From [Candidatus Thermochlorobacteriaceae] bacterium GBChlB (lineage in GTDB: Bacteria > Bacteroidota > Chlorobiia > Chlorobiales > Thermochlorobacteraceae): a stretch of 64,000 bases of DNA. Shown here piece by piece: positions 36,183 to 45,542 of the stretch (its first letter is position 1; each line of letters begins with the position of its first letter). The translations under genes were made by a program, and so were the position numbers. The notes under the pieces were generated by a model. That model saw only the letters and a list, made by a program, of their open reading frames with translations, had not been told where the DNA came from and made no database searches. The DNA lies in NCBI GenBank assembly GCA_000724175.1, contig JPGV01000012.1, positions 62,001 to 126,000 of the forward strand. Direction: 5' to 3'.

Positions 36183-36419
36183 TTATTTTTCCCAATTTTC
36201 TTGGTCGATGTCTGAAAAATCCGACATCATGCTTTTCAAGTCCTCTAAGAACAAGTTGTCCGTTGCTGCGGATTGAAGCATACTCACTTTTGCTTGGTAT
36301 GCTTCCAAGCTAGTCTTTGCGGCAATTGTTACCTCAACAATCGCGTCATCGCTGATTTCTTTTGGAACAGAAATTCGCAGTTCGCGGTCTTTCGGAACTT
36401 TCATCAAATGCTTCGTCAA
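36183..36419 (-). CDS. Antitoxin partner of the MazF-like toxin
   Basis: 78 aa, first gene of a two-gene toxin-antitoxin operon; its stop codon abuts the toxin ATG. The N-terminal half (MKVPKDRELRISVPKEISDDAIVEVTI) could be a short DNA-binding beta-strand region; the C terminus is acidic (LKSMMSDFSDIDQENWEK), as expected for wrapping and neutralising a basic toxin. It is not an obvious AbrB-type MazE. It appears intact even though the toxin is not. Confidence 0.75.
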   Translation of the reverse strand: MTKHLMKVPKDRELRISVPKEISDDAIVEVTIAAKTSLEAYQAKVSMLQSAATDNLFLEDLKSMMSDFSDIDQENWEK

Positions 36420-36445
36420 GTCGTTTCTCCATTGAGTCTTGTTGT

Positions 36446-36760
36446 TTAAAAAACTAGTTCAACCGCTTGTTCGACAGGCAAGGTCTTCCAAAGCGCGTGA
36501 TATTTTTTCACATCGCGGGCGATGTCGGCATAGCGTTCTTTTGTGAGCGCGGTTGGTATCGCCACATTAAGGTTTTTACACGAGAGCGTTACGGTGTCCA
36601 CAAACGCTTCAACCGAGCCGTCGATGCTGTGCGGATATGAAAATTGAATTACAGCAACAATGAGTTCGGTCTGCATTGCTTCAGCAGGTATTTCTTTTCG
36701 CTTCTCTTTGACGAGATAGTCCTCAATGTTCCACCCATTTTTGAGCGACCCAAAAATCAC
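36446..36760 (-). CDS. Small hypothetical protein
   Basis: 104 aa, soluble, no signal peptide, Val/Ala/Lys-rich mixed alpha/beta composition (TELIVAVIQFSYPHSIDGSVEAFVDTVTL). No family recognised. It sits 26 bases upstream of the antitoxin gene and 11 bases downstream of a membrane protein gene, on the same strand. It could belong to the toxin-antitoxin locus, but nothing in the sequence shows this. Confidence 0.5.
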   Translation of the reverse strand: MIFGSLKNGWNIEDYLVKEKRKEIPAEAMQTELIVAVIQFSYPHSIDGSVEAFVDTVTLSCKNLNVAIPTALTKERYADIARDVKKYHALWKTLPVEQAVELVF

Positions 36761-36771
36761 GCGCTGCTAAA

Positions 36772-37299
36772 TTAAATCGTTTGTTTTTTCGCCACAAACG
36801 CACGCAGGAGCGCATCGGCGCCGAAAAGCAGTGCAACGAAAAATATGTCGCCCGCCAGTTGATTGCGGAAGAACGGAATTGCGGCGATGTAGCACGCCGT
36901 TAGCCCCTCGAGCGTGTAGCCGTACCAGCCGCCGAGCCAAACGCCGAAGTTCGTGATGATGAAGAAACTTAGCGAGGCGGACAGCGTTCCCAAGGCAAGC
37001 CGCCCGTAGCTGAACGCGCTGCGTATCCACATTCCGATACAACTGACGACGATAAATGCCGCATAGACGTAGCCCATGCCGCCGTGAAAGCCTTGAATCG
37101 GCGAGAGCCCTGCGCGATACATCACTTCCATCACGCTGTCGGAGATGAGCATCGCCAAGACGGGAATCCACACGGCTTGTTTGCGGTCGTCAAGTTTCGT
37201 AGCGCCGTAGAGCGCGACCGCCGACACCGCAGTAAAGTTTGGCAGATGTGGCACAAGGCGCGACAAGGCGCCGAGAAACACTAAAAGAATTTCAATCAT
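36772..37299 (-). CDS. DUF6580-like membrane protein
   Basis: 175 aa, five or six membrane helices. The N-terminal ILLVFLGALSRLVPHLPNFTAVSAVALYGATKL matches my memory of DUF6580, a family of small membrane proteins of unknown function with some resemblance to substrate-binding components of ECF vitamin transporters. The C-terminal pair of helices (FFRNQLAGDIFFVALLFGADALL) is also typical. It is upstream of the small hypothetical gene (11 bases). Confidence 0.7.
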   Translation of the reverse strand: MIEILLVFLGALSRLVPHLPNFTAVSAVALYGATKLDDRKQAVWIPVLAMLISDSVMEVMYRAGLSPIQGFHGGMGYVYAAFIVVSCIGMWIRSAFSYGRLALGTLSASLSFFIITNFGVWLGGWYGYTLEGLTACYIAAIPFFRNQLAGDIFFVALLFGADALLRAFVAKKQTI

Positions 37300-37425
37300 A
37301 GCTCGAAAATTCTGAATTGGCAGAACTAAACTTACTGCAAAGGTATGAAATGTTTTGCTTTTGCAATTCTCTCAAAAGTTCTAATTTGTAGAGGTTTTCA
37401 TCACATTTACTTTATCGGAGTGTTT

Positions 37426-38259
37426 ATGCCTAATGCAACGGTTGAGCCTTTTTTTGAAGGCGAAATTTTGTCGGCTTACGAAAAAGCCAACAAAGACGGC
37501 AGCCTCGATCCGCGCTGCATTCCTGAACACTTGCACGGCGAACCGCCCATCGGCGCCGACATTCACTACCCAACTTACTCCGATGATGAACACGCCGTTT
37601 GGCAATTTCTTTACAATCGCCAGTGCGCGCTTTTGCCGAACCGTGCCTCTGTGGACTTTCTCAGTGGCATTTCTCTACTCGGCTTGAACGCCGACCGAAT
37701 CCCGAAACTCAGTGAGCTTTCAGCGACGCTCGAGAGAGCAACCGGCTGGCGCGTGGCACGCATTCCGGGACTGCTGCACGAGCGCGATTTTTTTGAATTG
37801 CTCTCGCGCCGCATCTTCCCTTCAACTGACTACATTCGCGGACGGCACGAACTTAACTACACGCCCGCGCCCGATTTGTTCCATGACATCTTCGGACACC
37901 TGCCGATGCTCACCCATCAGGACTTTGCGGATTTCTACCAACTCTTCGGCAAAGCAGCCCTGCACGCCGAAGGCAAGCATCGCGTGATGTTGGAACGCTT
38001 GCATTGGTTCACGGTCGAGTTCGGCTTGGTGCGCGAATCGGGCGGCATACGGATTTTTGGGTCGGGTGCGCTTTCATCGAGCGAAGAAGTCGAGCATGCA
38101 CTCTCCGATAAAGTTACGGTGCATCCGTTCAGCGTCGAGACCGTCGTCGCACAGGACTACGACGTGTGGCATCTGCAAGATGTTTTATTCGTGCTGGATT
38201 CGTTTGAGCAATTGAAAGCGGCGTTTTCCGATTGGACACACGCAGAAGGCTTGCTGTAA
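37426..38259 (+). CDS. phhA: Phenylalanine 4-monooxygenase
   Basis: Tetrahydropterin- and O2-dependent hydroxylation of phenylalanine to tyrosine. 277 aa from the ATG at 37426 (GGAG 7 bases upstream); the longer open frame has a nonsense N terminus. The non-heme iron triad is visible: HDIFGHLP gives H153 and H158, and the WFTVEFGL region gives E198. Bacterial single-domain type without an N-terminal ACT regulatory domain. Homogentisate dioxygenase is encoded 0.7 kb away, so the pair suggests aerobic phenylalanine/tyrosine degradation, although the other enzymes (4-hydroxyphenylpyruvate dioxygenase, FAH) are outside the window. PhhA could alternatively supply tyrosine. Confidence 0.95.
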   Translation: MPNATVEPFFEGEILSAYEKANKDGSLDPRCIPEHLHGEPPIGADIHYPTYSDDEHAVWQFLYNRQCALLPNRASVDFLSGISLLGLNADRIPKLSELSATLERATGWRVARIPGLLHERDFFELLSRRIFPSTDYIRGRHELNYTPAPDLFHDIFGHLPMLTHQDFADFYQLFGKAALHAEGKHRVMLERLHWFTVEFGLVRESGGIRIFGSGALSSSEEVEHALSDKVTVHPFSVETVVAQDYDVWHLQDVLFVLDSFEQLKAAFSDWTHAEGLL

Positions 38260-38314
38260 TTCGGGACGATAGGGTTCCTCGTGAAGGCAGCACCAGCGCG
38301 GAGAAGCAGTCGAA

Positions 38315-38343
38315 CAAAAAAGCAACCCTGCTGAGAGTTGCCT
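38315..38343 (-). terminator. Terminator after HNH nuclease gene
   Basis: On the minus strand GGCAAC, 10 bases, GTTGCT then TTTTTG: 6-bp stem plus T run, 5 bases past the stop codon of the HNH gene and just downstream of phhA on the other strand. Confidence 0.6.
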
Positions 38344-38347
38344 TGAA

Positions 38348-38869
38348 TTAGGTCATGAAGAGATACGGCTTCCACGAGTCGGTTACTGTTCCCATAAATC
38401 GCTGCATAAACATAATATGGCTCGGTCGAATCGGTCGGCGTTGCAAGTGCATACCGGCTTGTTCGGGCGTGCGATTAGCTTTTTTATTGTTGCACTTGGT
38501 GCATGCAGTCGTGAGATTTTCCCACGTGTCACCGCCGCCTTGCGATTTCGGCACAATATGGTCGATCGTGAGCGGCAAATCCACGCGCCCGCAGTATTGG
38601 CAGCGATTGCCGTCGCGCCGAAGAATGTTGCGCCGCGTCAGCATGATTTTTTTATACGGCACAGCGATAAAGACCACCAGCCGCACCACGCTCGGCATCG
38701 GAAATTGCAACGAGACCGACCGAATGAACTCATCAGGATATGCTGCTACCATTTCCGCTTTGCCACCGAAGATAAGTAACACAGCTTTGCGCACATCGCA
38801 GACGCTCATCGGCTCATAGCTTTGGTTGAGCACCAGAACTTTTTGGCTTAATCTTCCCATAGACTTCAT
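38348..38869 (-). CDS. HNH endonuclease
   Basis: 173 aa. A zinc-binding HNH domain spans about residues 85-140: [11 protein letters not shown] (first CxxC), [12 protein letters not shown] (catalytic His), [19 protein letters not shown] (second CxxC). The N-terminal ~80 residues ([31 protein letters not shown]) match the 'NQxYEP' family of stand-alone HNH proteins common in cyanobacteria, Chlorobi and Bacteroidota; their DNA target and role are unknown. Not part of an intron or mobile element as far as can be seen. Confidence 0.88.
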   Translation of the reverse strand: MKSMGRLSQKVLVLNQSYEPMSVCDVRKAVLLIFGGKAEMVAAYPDEFIRSVSLQFPMPSVVRLVVFIAVPYKKIMLTRRNILRRDGNRCQYCGRVDLPLTIDHIVPKSQGGGDTWENLTTACTKCNNKKANRTPEQAGMHLQRRPIRPSHIMFMQRFMGTVTDSWKPYLFMT

Positions 38870-38990
38870 GTTTGGTTCGGAAAATACATCAATCGGAATC
38901 CAGATGAAAACGGTCAGATGCGACCAACTGACTTCCTCTGCCCATTACCTCATTCACCTTGCGGGTTCGCCTGTGGCGCACGCTCGATGT

Positions 38991-40142
38991 TCACACGCTC
39001 CAACTCATTGGATAAGCTGCATCATCAAATTGTTCGGCATCCTTGGCAAGGGTAAGCGGTTTGAATGTGTCAATCATCACCGCGTATTCGTTGGTTTCTT
39101 TTGCGCCAATGCTTTTCTCGACCGTTCCCGGATGCGGCCCGTGCGGAATACCGCCCGGGTGTATGGTCAATGATGCCACATCAATGCCTTTACGGCTCAT
39201 AAAATTCCCATCGACGTAATACAGCACCTCGTCAGAATCCACATTGCTATGGTTGTAGGGTGCTGGAATCGCCTCGGGGTGGTAATCGAACAGGCGCGGC
39301 ACAAAGTTGCAAATCACAACGCCCGTGGCTTCAAAGACTTGATGCACTGGCGGCGGTTGATGAATTCGCCCCGTGATTGGCTCAAAGTCGTAAATGCTGA
39401 ACCGATATGGATAATAAAACCCGTCCCAGCCAACCACATTGAACGGGTGTCGGTCGTAGCAGTATCGGGCAAAGAGGTCGCCTTTCTTGACGTAAATTTC
39501 AAAATCGCCCGTCTCGTCATGCGTTTCCAAGACCGTGGGCGGGTGCAGGTCGCGCTCGCAGAAAGGGGAATGCTCTAAGAGCTGACCGAACTCGTTGCGA
39601 TAGCGCTTCGGCGTTTGCACAGGTGAATTGAGTTCAATGATGAAAAAACGTTGGTTGCCCGCGCTGAATCGGAATTGGTGGGTCAAGCCACGCGGAATCA
39701 CAAGGTAGTCGCCGTGCTTGTAAGTAATGTTACCCAACTGAGTGGCTAAGACGCCATCGCCTTCATGCACAAACACCACTTCGTCCGCCGCACCGTTGCG
39801 ATAAAAAAACGATGCTTGTTCACTCGGCAGCGCAATTGACATAACCACATCGCTGTTGAATAAAATTGGAACGCGCGAGGAGAGATAATCGCCTTTGCGT
39901 GCTGCCGCTTTTGTGCGTAGATGGTGGTGGCGCAACCGTTGCTCGTTCCACGCTACAAGCGGTTTTGTTTCTGTTGCGCCAAGCTGTGTTACTTTGGTCG
40001 GGGGAGAGAGCTTGTAGACATTAGAGTAAATGCCTGAGAAGCCTTTGGTGCTCATCAGTTCTTCGCTGTAGAGCGAGCCGTCGGGCTTTCGAAACTGAAT
40101 GTGTCGTTTCGGCGGGATGTGTCCCAGCCTGTGATAAAACAT
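38991..40142 (-). CDS. hmgA: Homogentisate 1,2-dioxygenase
   Basis: Fe2+- and O2-dependent ring cleavage of homogentisate to maleylacetoacetate in tyrosine degradation. 383 aa from the ATG at 40142 (MFYHRLGHIPPKRHIQFRKPDGS), which matches the usual start of this family. The open frame extends 33 codons upstream with no resemblance to the family. Cupin iron site region: NFMSRKGIDVASLTIHPGGIPHGPHPG with conserved His residues, and the EVLYYVDG segment. It is the second O2-using aromatic amino acid enzyme here, 0.7 kb from phhA. No ribosome site of canonical spacing precedes the chosen start. Confidence 0.93.
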   Translation of the reverse strand: MFYHRLGHIPPKRHIQFRKPDGSLYSEELMSTKGFSGIYSNVYKLSPPTKVTQLGATETKPLVAWNEQRLRHHHLRTKAAARKGDYLSSRVPILFNSDVVMSIALPSEQASFFYRNGAADEVVFVHEGDGVLATQLGNITYKHGDYLVIPRGLTHQFRFSAGNQRFFIIELNSPVQTPKRYRNEFGQLLEHSPFCERDLHPPTVLETHDETGDFEIYVKKGDLFARYCYDRHPFNVVGWDGFYYPYRFSIYDFEPITGRIHQPPPVHQVFEATGVVICNFVPRLFDYHPEAIPAPYNHSNVDSDEVLYYVDGNFMSRKGIDVASLTIHPGGIPHGPHPGTVEKSIGAKETNEYAVMIDTFKPLTLAKDAEQFDDAAYPMSWSV

Positions 40143-40487
40143 ATCCTCGGGTTGATGATGAAACCATTTTGACGAAGAACCAGAACGGCGTGAATTTACA
40201 GTGCGATTCGCATACAAGCAAGCCGTTTCGCTCTGGTTCATCTGATTGCATCATTGGCAACTTGCTCTACATTCGCTGCGCTATGATACATCTCCGCCCG
40301 ACAACCGTTGACCGTTTCATTGTGAACCTTGCAGTGCAGCCCACTTAGACAGGCATCGTTTTTTTTACCAACTCGACACGTCGATTTTTAGCTCTGCCGG
40401 CGTCGCTATTGTTATCGGCAACTATACCCTGCACGCTAAAGCATTATCGGGAATGAAGCCTTAACCTGAGTCGCTTCTTCATCTTTG
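40143..40487. other. Non-coding gap upstream of hmgA
   Basis: 345 bases between hmgA and the T9SS beta-helix gene, both minus-strand. I see no gene, tRNA or convincing terminator; a TATAGT box on the minus strand near 40425 could be a weak hmgA promoter. Confidence 0.5.
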
Positions 40488-43400
40488 TTACTTCATCAGC
40501 ATCATCTTCTTCGTTTCAACGAATATGCCTGCCTGCGAACTTGATGAGCCGACGGACAGCCGATAGAAATACACACCGCTCGAGAGACTTGCCGCATTAA
40601 ACAAGGCTTGATACCGACCCGCCTCTTGGCGTTGATTGACCAGCGTCGCCACTTCCCTGCCCAAGAGGTCATAGACTTTGAGCGAGACCTCACTTGGCAC
40701 AGGCAGTTGGTAGCTTATCACTGTGCTGGGGTTGAACGGATTGGGATAGTTCTGACCAAGCTCAAAGGTGCGCGGCAGCCCTGCGTCGACCTCAACCGTC
40801 GGCAGAATCTCGAACTGCCCGTCGAAGTCCACCTGCTTCAAGCGATACTGCACCTTGCCCGATGCCGTGCGGTCAATAAACGAGTAGCTCTTGGCGTCGC
40901 TCGTCGTGCCGTTGCCCTTGACGAACCCGAGCACTCGCCACTCGGTTTCACGGCTCACTTGTCCCTTATCACTTCTCGTTTGCACTTCAAAGCCGGCGTT
41001 GTTTTTCTCCGATGCCGTTGTCCAACGAAGCTCCACGCCGCGCTCGACTCTCTGAGCTGAGAACGAGGCAAGCTCGACGGGAAGAGGATTTTCTGCGGCA
41101 AGCGAGGCAATAGCGAAGTCGCCGTAAAACTCACTGTTTGAGAATATCGCGCTCAAGACGCCGCTGGCGTGCGCGGTGTTGTAAGCGACCCATTTGTCAA
41201 GCGCGGAGGCGCGGCGAACAATTAAGAGTCGGTCGGGATTCGTGATGCCGCCGATGCCCGCGAGCGTGATGTTCAGTGTCGCTTCAACAAAAAACACATT
41301 GCTGTTTGAAATCGTCCAATAGCGTTCCGGCGAAACGGTGTTGGGTATAAATGCGCCGCCGGTTTGCGGCGTTGCTGATGTCGGCTCGATAGAATTGCGG
41401 TTCGGCGCGGCGGCGTTAAAGCGAATGCGCTCAATGTATCCAAAGCCGCCCTCGTTACCTGAAATGTCAATCGTTATGCCTGTGCCGCTTTCGAGCAATG
41501 TTGTGTTTGATGTAACGACATCTCTCACGATGGTTCCGCTTGTAGCTTGCACTTCAACTGCGCCGATGTCCATTCTGCCGTCGGAGATGCGCACGAATGT
41601 TCCGCCGCGCTGGTCGGTTGCAAGTCCGTTTTCATCAGGTTTCGGGTTGCCTTTGTTGATGGCAGGACTGCCAGCGTTGAGCAACATGGTTCTCGTTCCG
41701 CCGCCGTTATTAGCCAGTGCGGCCAGTTGAGCGTTGATTGGACTGCTGGCTGAGCCAACAAGATTGCTGTCCGCGTCGGCATTGACGAGTCCGGTCATAT
41801 CTGCGCCATTGCCGATAAGATTGTATCGGCTTGCGCCGCCGGCGTTGGCGTCAAACAAACGGGCGGGGTGCTTTGTAAAACGCGGCTTAGCCTGAACTCG
41901 CCGTCCCAAGAGACCCATATCGTCGCCTGCGCGAGCTTGAAGATCAGTTTCAACTGCGCCGGATATATCAGGACCGCTCGGCGCGGTGTTGCCAGCGACG
42001 ATGGTATTGTTGAGCGTGAACGTCCCGCCGTTTTGATATAGCCCGCCGCCACGAGTAGATGCGCTATTTCCTGCGATTGTAGAGTTATTTATTGTGAAAG
42101 TGGTGGTTCCAGCGTTGTTTATTGCGCCGCCTTCGGCTGCAGAATTGGCAGTGAAAGTAGAACTTGAAATACTGACGAAGCCGTCGCCAACGGAAATCGC
42201 GCCGCCCAGACCGCCGACCGAGTTATTTGCAAATGTGCAATTCTCAATGTTGAGCGAGCTAATCTCAGTTGTGGCAATCGCACCACCGTTGCTGACCGCC
42301 GAATTTACACACTCTCGTATTTCGCAGTCTCGAAGCGTTAGACTGACGGTGCCATCTGAAAAAATTCCCATGCCGCTGGCAGCCGCTGCGGTTAGCCGTC
42401 CGTTCCGAATGGTCAGGCTTGAAATGGTTACGGAGATGAAACTTGCACCTGTGCCGTTCACAAAAAGGACGCGGCTGGCATCGTTGCCGCTCACCGATAA
42501 ATTGTCCGCGCCAAGACCGTGAATCGTTAGCGATTTATCAATCTCGAGCTGACCTGTCGTCAGCGTAATGGTTTGCCCGCTCAAAGCTGGGTTAAAAATG
42601 ATTGAGTCGTTCTCGACGGCGTTTGAAATCGCACGGCGCAGCGAGCCGACGCCCGCATCGGCATTATTGACGACGCCAAGAGCTACTGAAAACTCTTCAT
42701 CGAATGCGCCAATGCTCACACGAATTGGCGTGCCTTCGTCGTTAGGTCGGTTGTTGCCGCGCTGGTCAAGCGTTGGCGCGCCTGCGGTTGTTCCTGCTCT
42801 CCAACATGGCGAGCCAGAGCGTAGCACCATTGTTTGCGTCGGGCCCCCGTTGTCTTGAAGCGCACCCAAAAGCGGGTCTATGCCGATTAAGTTGTTCGTT
42901 CCGGGCGCCAGCGTGCCCGCCAAAACGAGTGGTGTTGTTTGGATAAGGCAATGCGACGGCGTGGTTGTGCCGCCATTAACTCTTAGAGACTGAAGAATGG
43001 TATTGGTCATATTGACCGTCGTCCACGCCCACAGATTGGCGGTGCCGACGCTGTTTCCAGCAATCGTGCAATTCATCAAATTCAGCGTTCCGTTCTGCGC
43101 GTAAATCACTTGGTTGCCCGTGTTGCCGCTCATCGTTACGTTGGTCATTGAAACATTGCCGTCGTGAAAAATTGCACCACTGTTTCCCGAGAAGGTAGAG
43201 TTATTTACAGTCAGATCGGCAACGAGTGCCGTACGAATCGCGCCGCCGAAGCCATCTGCTGTACTGTTTGATATGGTGCAATTGTTCATCGTGAGCGCGC
43301 CGGCGTCCAGCAAAATTGCGCCACCGTCGCTCGCTACCGCTCTCCCGTTGGTTAGCGTAAGACGTGATAACAAGATAGCTCCGCTGGTGATGGAAAAAAT

Positions 43401-43670
43401 GCGTGTCGAGTTGTTGCCGCTAATGGTAATTGTCGCGCCCGTGCCGTCAATGGTCAGGTTTTTGTTGAGGTCGATTTGGCTGTCAAGCGTAATTGTTCCG
43501 CTTAGACCCGTTTGAAAGACAATCGTTGAACCTGCGGCAGCGCCAGCGACCGCTTGGCGGAGCGACCCTGTGCCCGTGTTGTTGAGATTTGTAACAGTGA
43601 TGGTTTGCGCAACAAGCGATGTTGAAAGAAATAGAAGCAGCAGAACTGTTATGGAACGTTTCATTTGCAA
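40488..43670 (-). CDS. Secreted beta-helix protein with T9SS signal
   Basis: 1060 aa exported protein. Signal peptide MKRSITVLLLLFLSTSLVAQ (from the second Met). Two parallel beta-helix regions (about 30-330 and 330-700) consist of repeats of the NSTxxGNxxG type, e.g. CTISNSTADGFGGAI, STFSGNSGAIFHDGNVSM, TFANNSVGGLGGAI and NSTIAGNSASTRGGGLY. This is the 'choice-of-anchor Q' (CSLREAI-like start TGSLRQAV) architecture. A C-terminal ~85-residue type A sorting domain follows (ELGQNYPNPFNPSTV ... VETKKMMLMK). It should be exported by T9SS and exposed at the surface or released. Probably adhesive or polysaccharide-binding; no catalytic residues recognised. Confidence 0.85.
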   Translation of the reverse strand: MQMKRSITVLLLLFLSTSLVAQTITVTNLNNTGTGSLRQAVAGAAAGSTIVFQTGLSGTITLDSQIDLNKNLTIDGTGATITISGNNSTRIFSITSGAILLSRLTLTNGRAVASDGGAILLDAGALTMNNCTISNSTADGFGGAIRTALVADLTVNNSTFSGNSGAIFHDGNVSMTNVTMSGNTGNQVIYAQNGTLNLMNCTIAGNSVGTANLWAWTTVNMTNTILQSLRVNGGTTTPSHCLIQTTPLVLAGTLAPGTNNLIGIDPLLGALQDNGGPTQTMVLRSGSPCWRAGTTAGAPTLDQRGNNRPNDEGTPIRVSIGAFDEEFSVALGVVNNADAGVGSLRRAISNAVENDSIIFNPALSGQTITLTTGQLEIDKSLTIHGLGADNLSVSGNDASRVLFVNGTGASFISVTISSLTIRNGRLTAAAASGMGIFSDGTVSLTLRDCEIRECVNSAVSNGGAIATTEISSLNIENCTFANNSVGGLGGAISVGDGFVSISSSTFTANSAAEGGAINNAGTTTFTINNSTIAGNSASTRGGGLYQNGGTFTLNNTIVAGNTAPSGPDISGAVETDLQARAGDDMGLLGRRVQAKPRFTKHPARLFDANAGGASRYNLIGNGADMTGLVNADADSNLVGSASSPINAQLAALANNGGGTRTMLLNAGSPAINKGNPKPDENGLATDQRGGTFVRISDGRMDIGAVEVQATSGTIVRDVVTSNTTLLESGTGITIDISGNEGGFGYIERIRFNAAAPNRNSIEPTSATPQTGGAFIPNTVSPERYWTISNSNVFFVEATLNITLAGIGGITNPDRLLIVRRASALDKWVAYNTAHASGVLSAIFSNSEFYGDFAIASLAAENPLPVELASFSAQRVERGVELRWTTASEKNNAGFEVQTRSDKGQVSRETEWRVLGFVKGNGTTSDAKSYSFIDRTASGKVQYRLKQVDFDGQFEILPTVEVDAGLPRTFELGQNYPNPFNPSTVISYQLPVPSEVSLKVYDLLGREVATLVNQRQEAGRYQALFNAASLSSGVYFYRLSVGSSSSQAGIFVETKKMMLMK

Positions 43671-43770
43671 TGTGTGGTGTAGTTGATGTTACATTGATTT
43701 GTTTGAAATTGCAGCAGTGAGCAACAAGTTAGTGATTCAGCACATAAAAACTTAGCAAAATCGTGTTTCT

Positions 43771-44562
43771 ATGACGAAGGTTTTTTTTACCAAAATGTCG
43801 GGCGCAGGCAATGATTTTATCATGCTCGATAACCGTTCTGAGCAGATTCAGTTGTCGCAGGCACACATCGCCAAGTGGTGCAAACGCGGCACGGGCATTG
43901 GCGCAGACGGCTTGATTTTACTGGAAAAATCGGACGGTTATGATTTTGCAATGCGGTATTACAACGCCGATGGCAAGCTTGGCTCGATGTGCGGCAACGG
44001 CGGCAGATGCGCTGTTCGATTCGCGTTTCTGTCTGGCATCACCAAATCGCACTTTTTGTTTGAAGCCAATGGCGCGCGCTACGACGCAGAGATTTTAGAC
44101 GACGGTCGAGTCAAACTTAAAATGCAGCCGCCAAAGGATTTTCGGGACGAATTTCAGGTCGAGGGGTTCAAGAGCTTCTACATTGACACTGGCTCGCCGC
44201 ACGCTGTCGTCTATGTGAACGGCTTGAATGATTTTGATGTATTTCATGTCGGTCGTGCGATTCGGCACAATGCCACGCACTTCCCTGCTGGCGCAAACGT
44301 CAATTTCATTGAGCCGATGTCGAGCGATACGCTTCGCATTCGTACCTTTGAGCGCGGCGTTGAAGCCGAAACCCTTGCGTGCGGCACGGGCTGCGTGGCA
44401 GCGGCACTCGTCGGTTACAAAACAGGAAGAATACGCTCGACGCACGTCAAACTCGTCGTTCAAAGTGGCGACACCATTGATGTGGAGTTCGATGACGCGA
44501 TGCAAGACGTGTTTCTTATTGGCTCGGCCGATGTGGTCTTCAGAGGCGAAATTGACCTCTGA
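43771..44562 (+). CDS. dapF: Diaminopimelate epimerase
   Basis: Converts LL- to meso-diaminopimelate for lysine and peptidoglycan synthesis. 263 aa. The two-Cys, cofactor-independent active site is intact: SMCGNGGRC (Cys74) and ACGTGC (Cys204). FFTKMSGAGNDFIMLDN is the conserved N terminus. It is divergent from the T9SS gene; no other lysine gene adjoins it. Confidence 0.96.
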   Translation: MTKVFFTKMSGAGNDFIMLDNRSEQIQLSQAHIAKWCKRGTGIGADGLILLEKSDGYDFAMRYYNADGKLGSMCGNGGRCAVRFAFLSGITKSHFLFEANGARYDAEILDDGRVKLKMQPPKDFRDEFQVEGFKSFYIDTGSPHAVVYVNGLNDFDVFHVGRAIRHNATHFPAGANVNFIEPMSSDTLRIRTFERGVEAETLACGTGCVAAALVGYKTGRIRSTHVKLVVQSGDTIDVEFDDAMQDVFLIGSADVVFRGEIDL

Positions 44563-44602
44563 CCGACGGACGCACAAGCACAGCGTCTTGCGCGCGCCAA
44601 CA

Positions 44603-44884
44603 TTACGGCACGACCTTCACGCCTTTCCAAAAGGCAACATAACCTGCGATGTTCTTCGCGGCATCTTTCGGCGCAGGGTAATACCAGACGGCGTCTTTGT
44701 TTGTTTCGCCGTTCACGGTGATGTCGTAGTAGCTGGCAACGCCTTTCCAGCTGCATGTTGTATGCGTCGCGCTCTCTTTGACAAATTCTCTTTTCAGTGC
44801 ATCGGGCGGGAAATAGTGGTTGCCCTCGACGACAAGCGTTGCGTCGCTTTCTGCAATAATAGTGTCTTTCCAAATCGCTTTCAT
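44603..44884 (-). CDS. DUF427 domain protein
   Basis: 93 aa from the ATG at 44884 (three codons inside the longest frame). One DUF427 beta-tent domain: VEGNHYFPPDAL, TTCSWKGVASYYDI and VWYYPAPKDAAKNIAGYVAFWKGV, the family's usual blocks. Function unknown; related proteins occur in bacteria and fungi. It lies 18 bases downstream of the DoxX gene on the same strand, so they may be co-expressed. Confidence 0.9.
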   Translation of the reverse strand: MKAIWKDTIIAESDATLVVEGNHYFPPDALKREFVKESATHTTCSWKGVASYYDITVNGETNKDAVWYYPAPKDAAKNIAGYVAFWKGVKVVP

Positions 44885-44902
44885 AAAAAGCAAGTTTTTA
44901 CG

Positions 44903-45340
44903 TTAGGTAGATTGAACGTTTTTTTGAGTGTTGAGCCAAAGCGCATCGAGGCTGAACTTTCCCGACCCCGACAAAAGCGTCGTGAGCGAGAGAGCGACAT
45001 AGGCAAGCGCGAGTTCTTTTTTGCTGAATGGGTCTGCACCGTGCGCGATGAATACTGCAACGAGCATCGTGATAAGCACGGCAATGGCGGCGGGTCGTGT
45101 CAGGAAGCCGACGACGATGAGCAGCCCGCCGAAGAACTCTGCACCGCCTGCGAGTGCCGCCCATAGTTCGGGCGCAGGAAAGCCAAGTTTGTTGAGGTAT
45201 TCCACAAAGCCCTGCGCGTTGCCAAAGACTTTCGGAAATCCGTGATACGCCATCATAGCGCCAAGCCAAACGCGCACGACGAGCAGCGCGCCGTCAAGTG
45301 AAATAGGGTCGAGAAGTCGCCGCAAGAGCAAGTGGTTCAT
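44903..45340 (-). CDS. DoxX-family membrane protein
   Basis: 145 aa from the ATG at 45340. Four membrane helices with DoxX signatures: VVRVWLGAMMAYHGFPKVFGN, YLNKLGFPAPELWAALAGGAEFFGGLLIVVGF and ALSLTTLLSGSGKFSLDALW. DoxX proteins are integral membrane proteins associated with oxidoreductases and redox stress; specific role unknown. Open frame extends 20 codons upstream with no likely signal. Confidence 0.85.
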   Translation of the reverse strand: MNHLLLRRLLDPISLDGALLVVRVWLGAMMAYHGFPKVFGNAQGFVEYLNKLGFPAPELWAALAGGAEFFGGLLIVVGFLTRPAAIAVLITMLVAVFIAHGADPFSKKELALAYVALSLTTLLSGSGKFSLDALWLNTQKNVQST

Positions 45341-45542
45341 TTCAAAAATGCGAAAAAAGACTATGCCGTCTGTAGATTCTGTGGATATATTGCATTGCAT
45401 TTATAGCCTGCTGAATACCTCGCAGACCGCCATAAGTGTTTGAACCAAAAATAAGCTGTGAAAATTTCTCTGGTTTTTATCTAAATTTCACACTCGCGCA
45501 TCAGGCAACAGATTGTCTAATTTTTATTAAAACACCACCTCG

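Noticed and set aside
38348-38869. HNH gene as part of a mobile intron or prophage
   Set aside because: No intron ends, integrase or phage genes nearby; its N terminus matches a stand-alone family.
40370-40395. TCGACACGTCGATTTTT hairpin on the plus strand in the gap upstream of hmgA
   Set aside because: The loop would be only two bases and no plus-strand gene precedes it; not called a terminator.
40488-43670. CRISPR-like or DNA tandem repeats in the long beta-helix gene
   Set aside because: The repetition is at the protein level (beta-helix rungs) and is imperfect at DNA level; no direct repeats with unique spacers.
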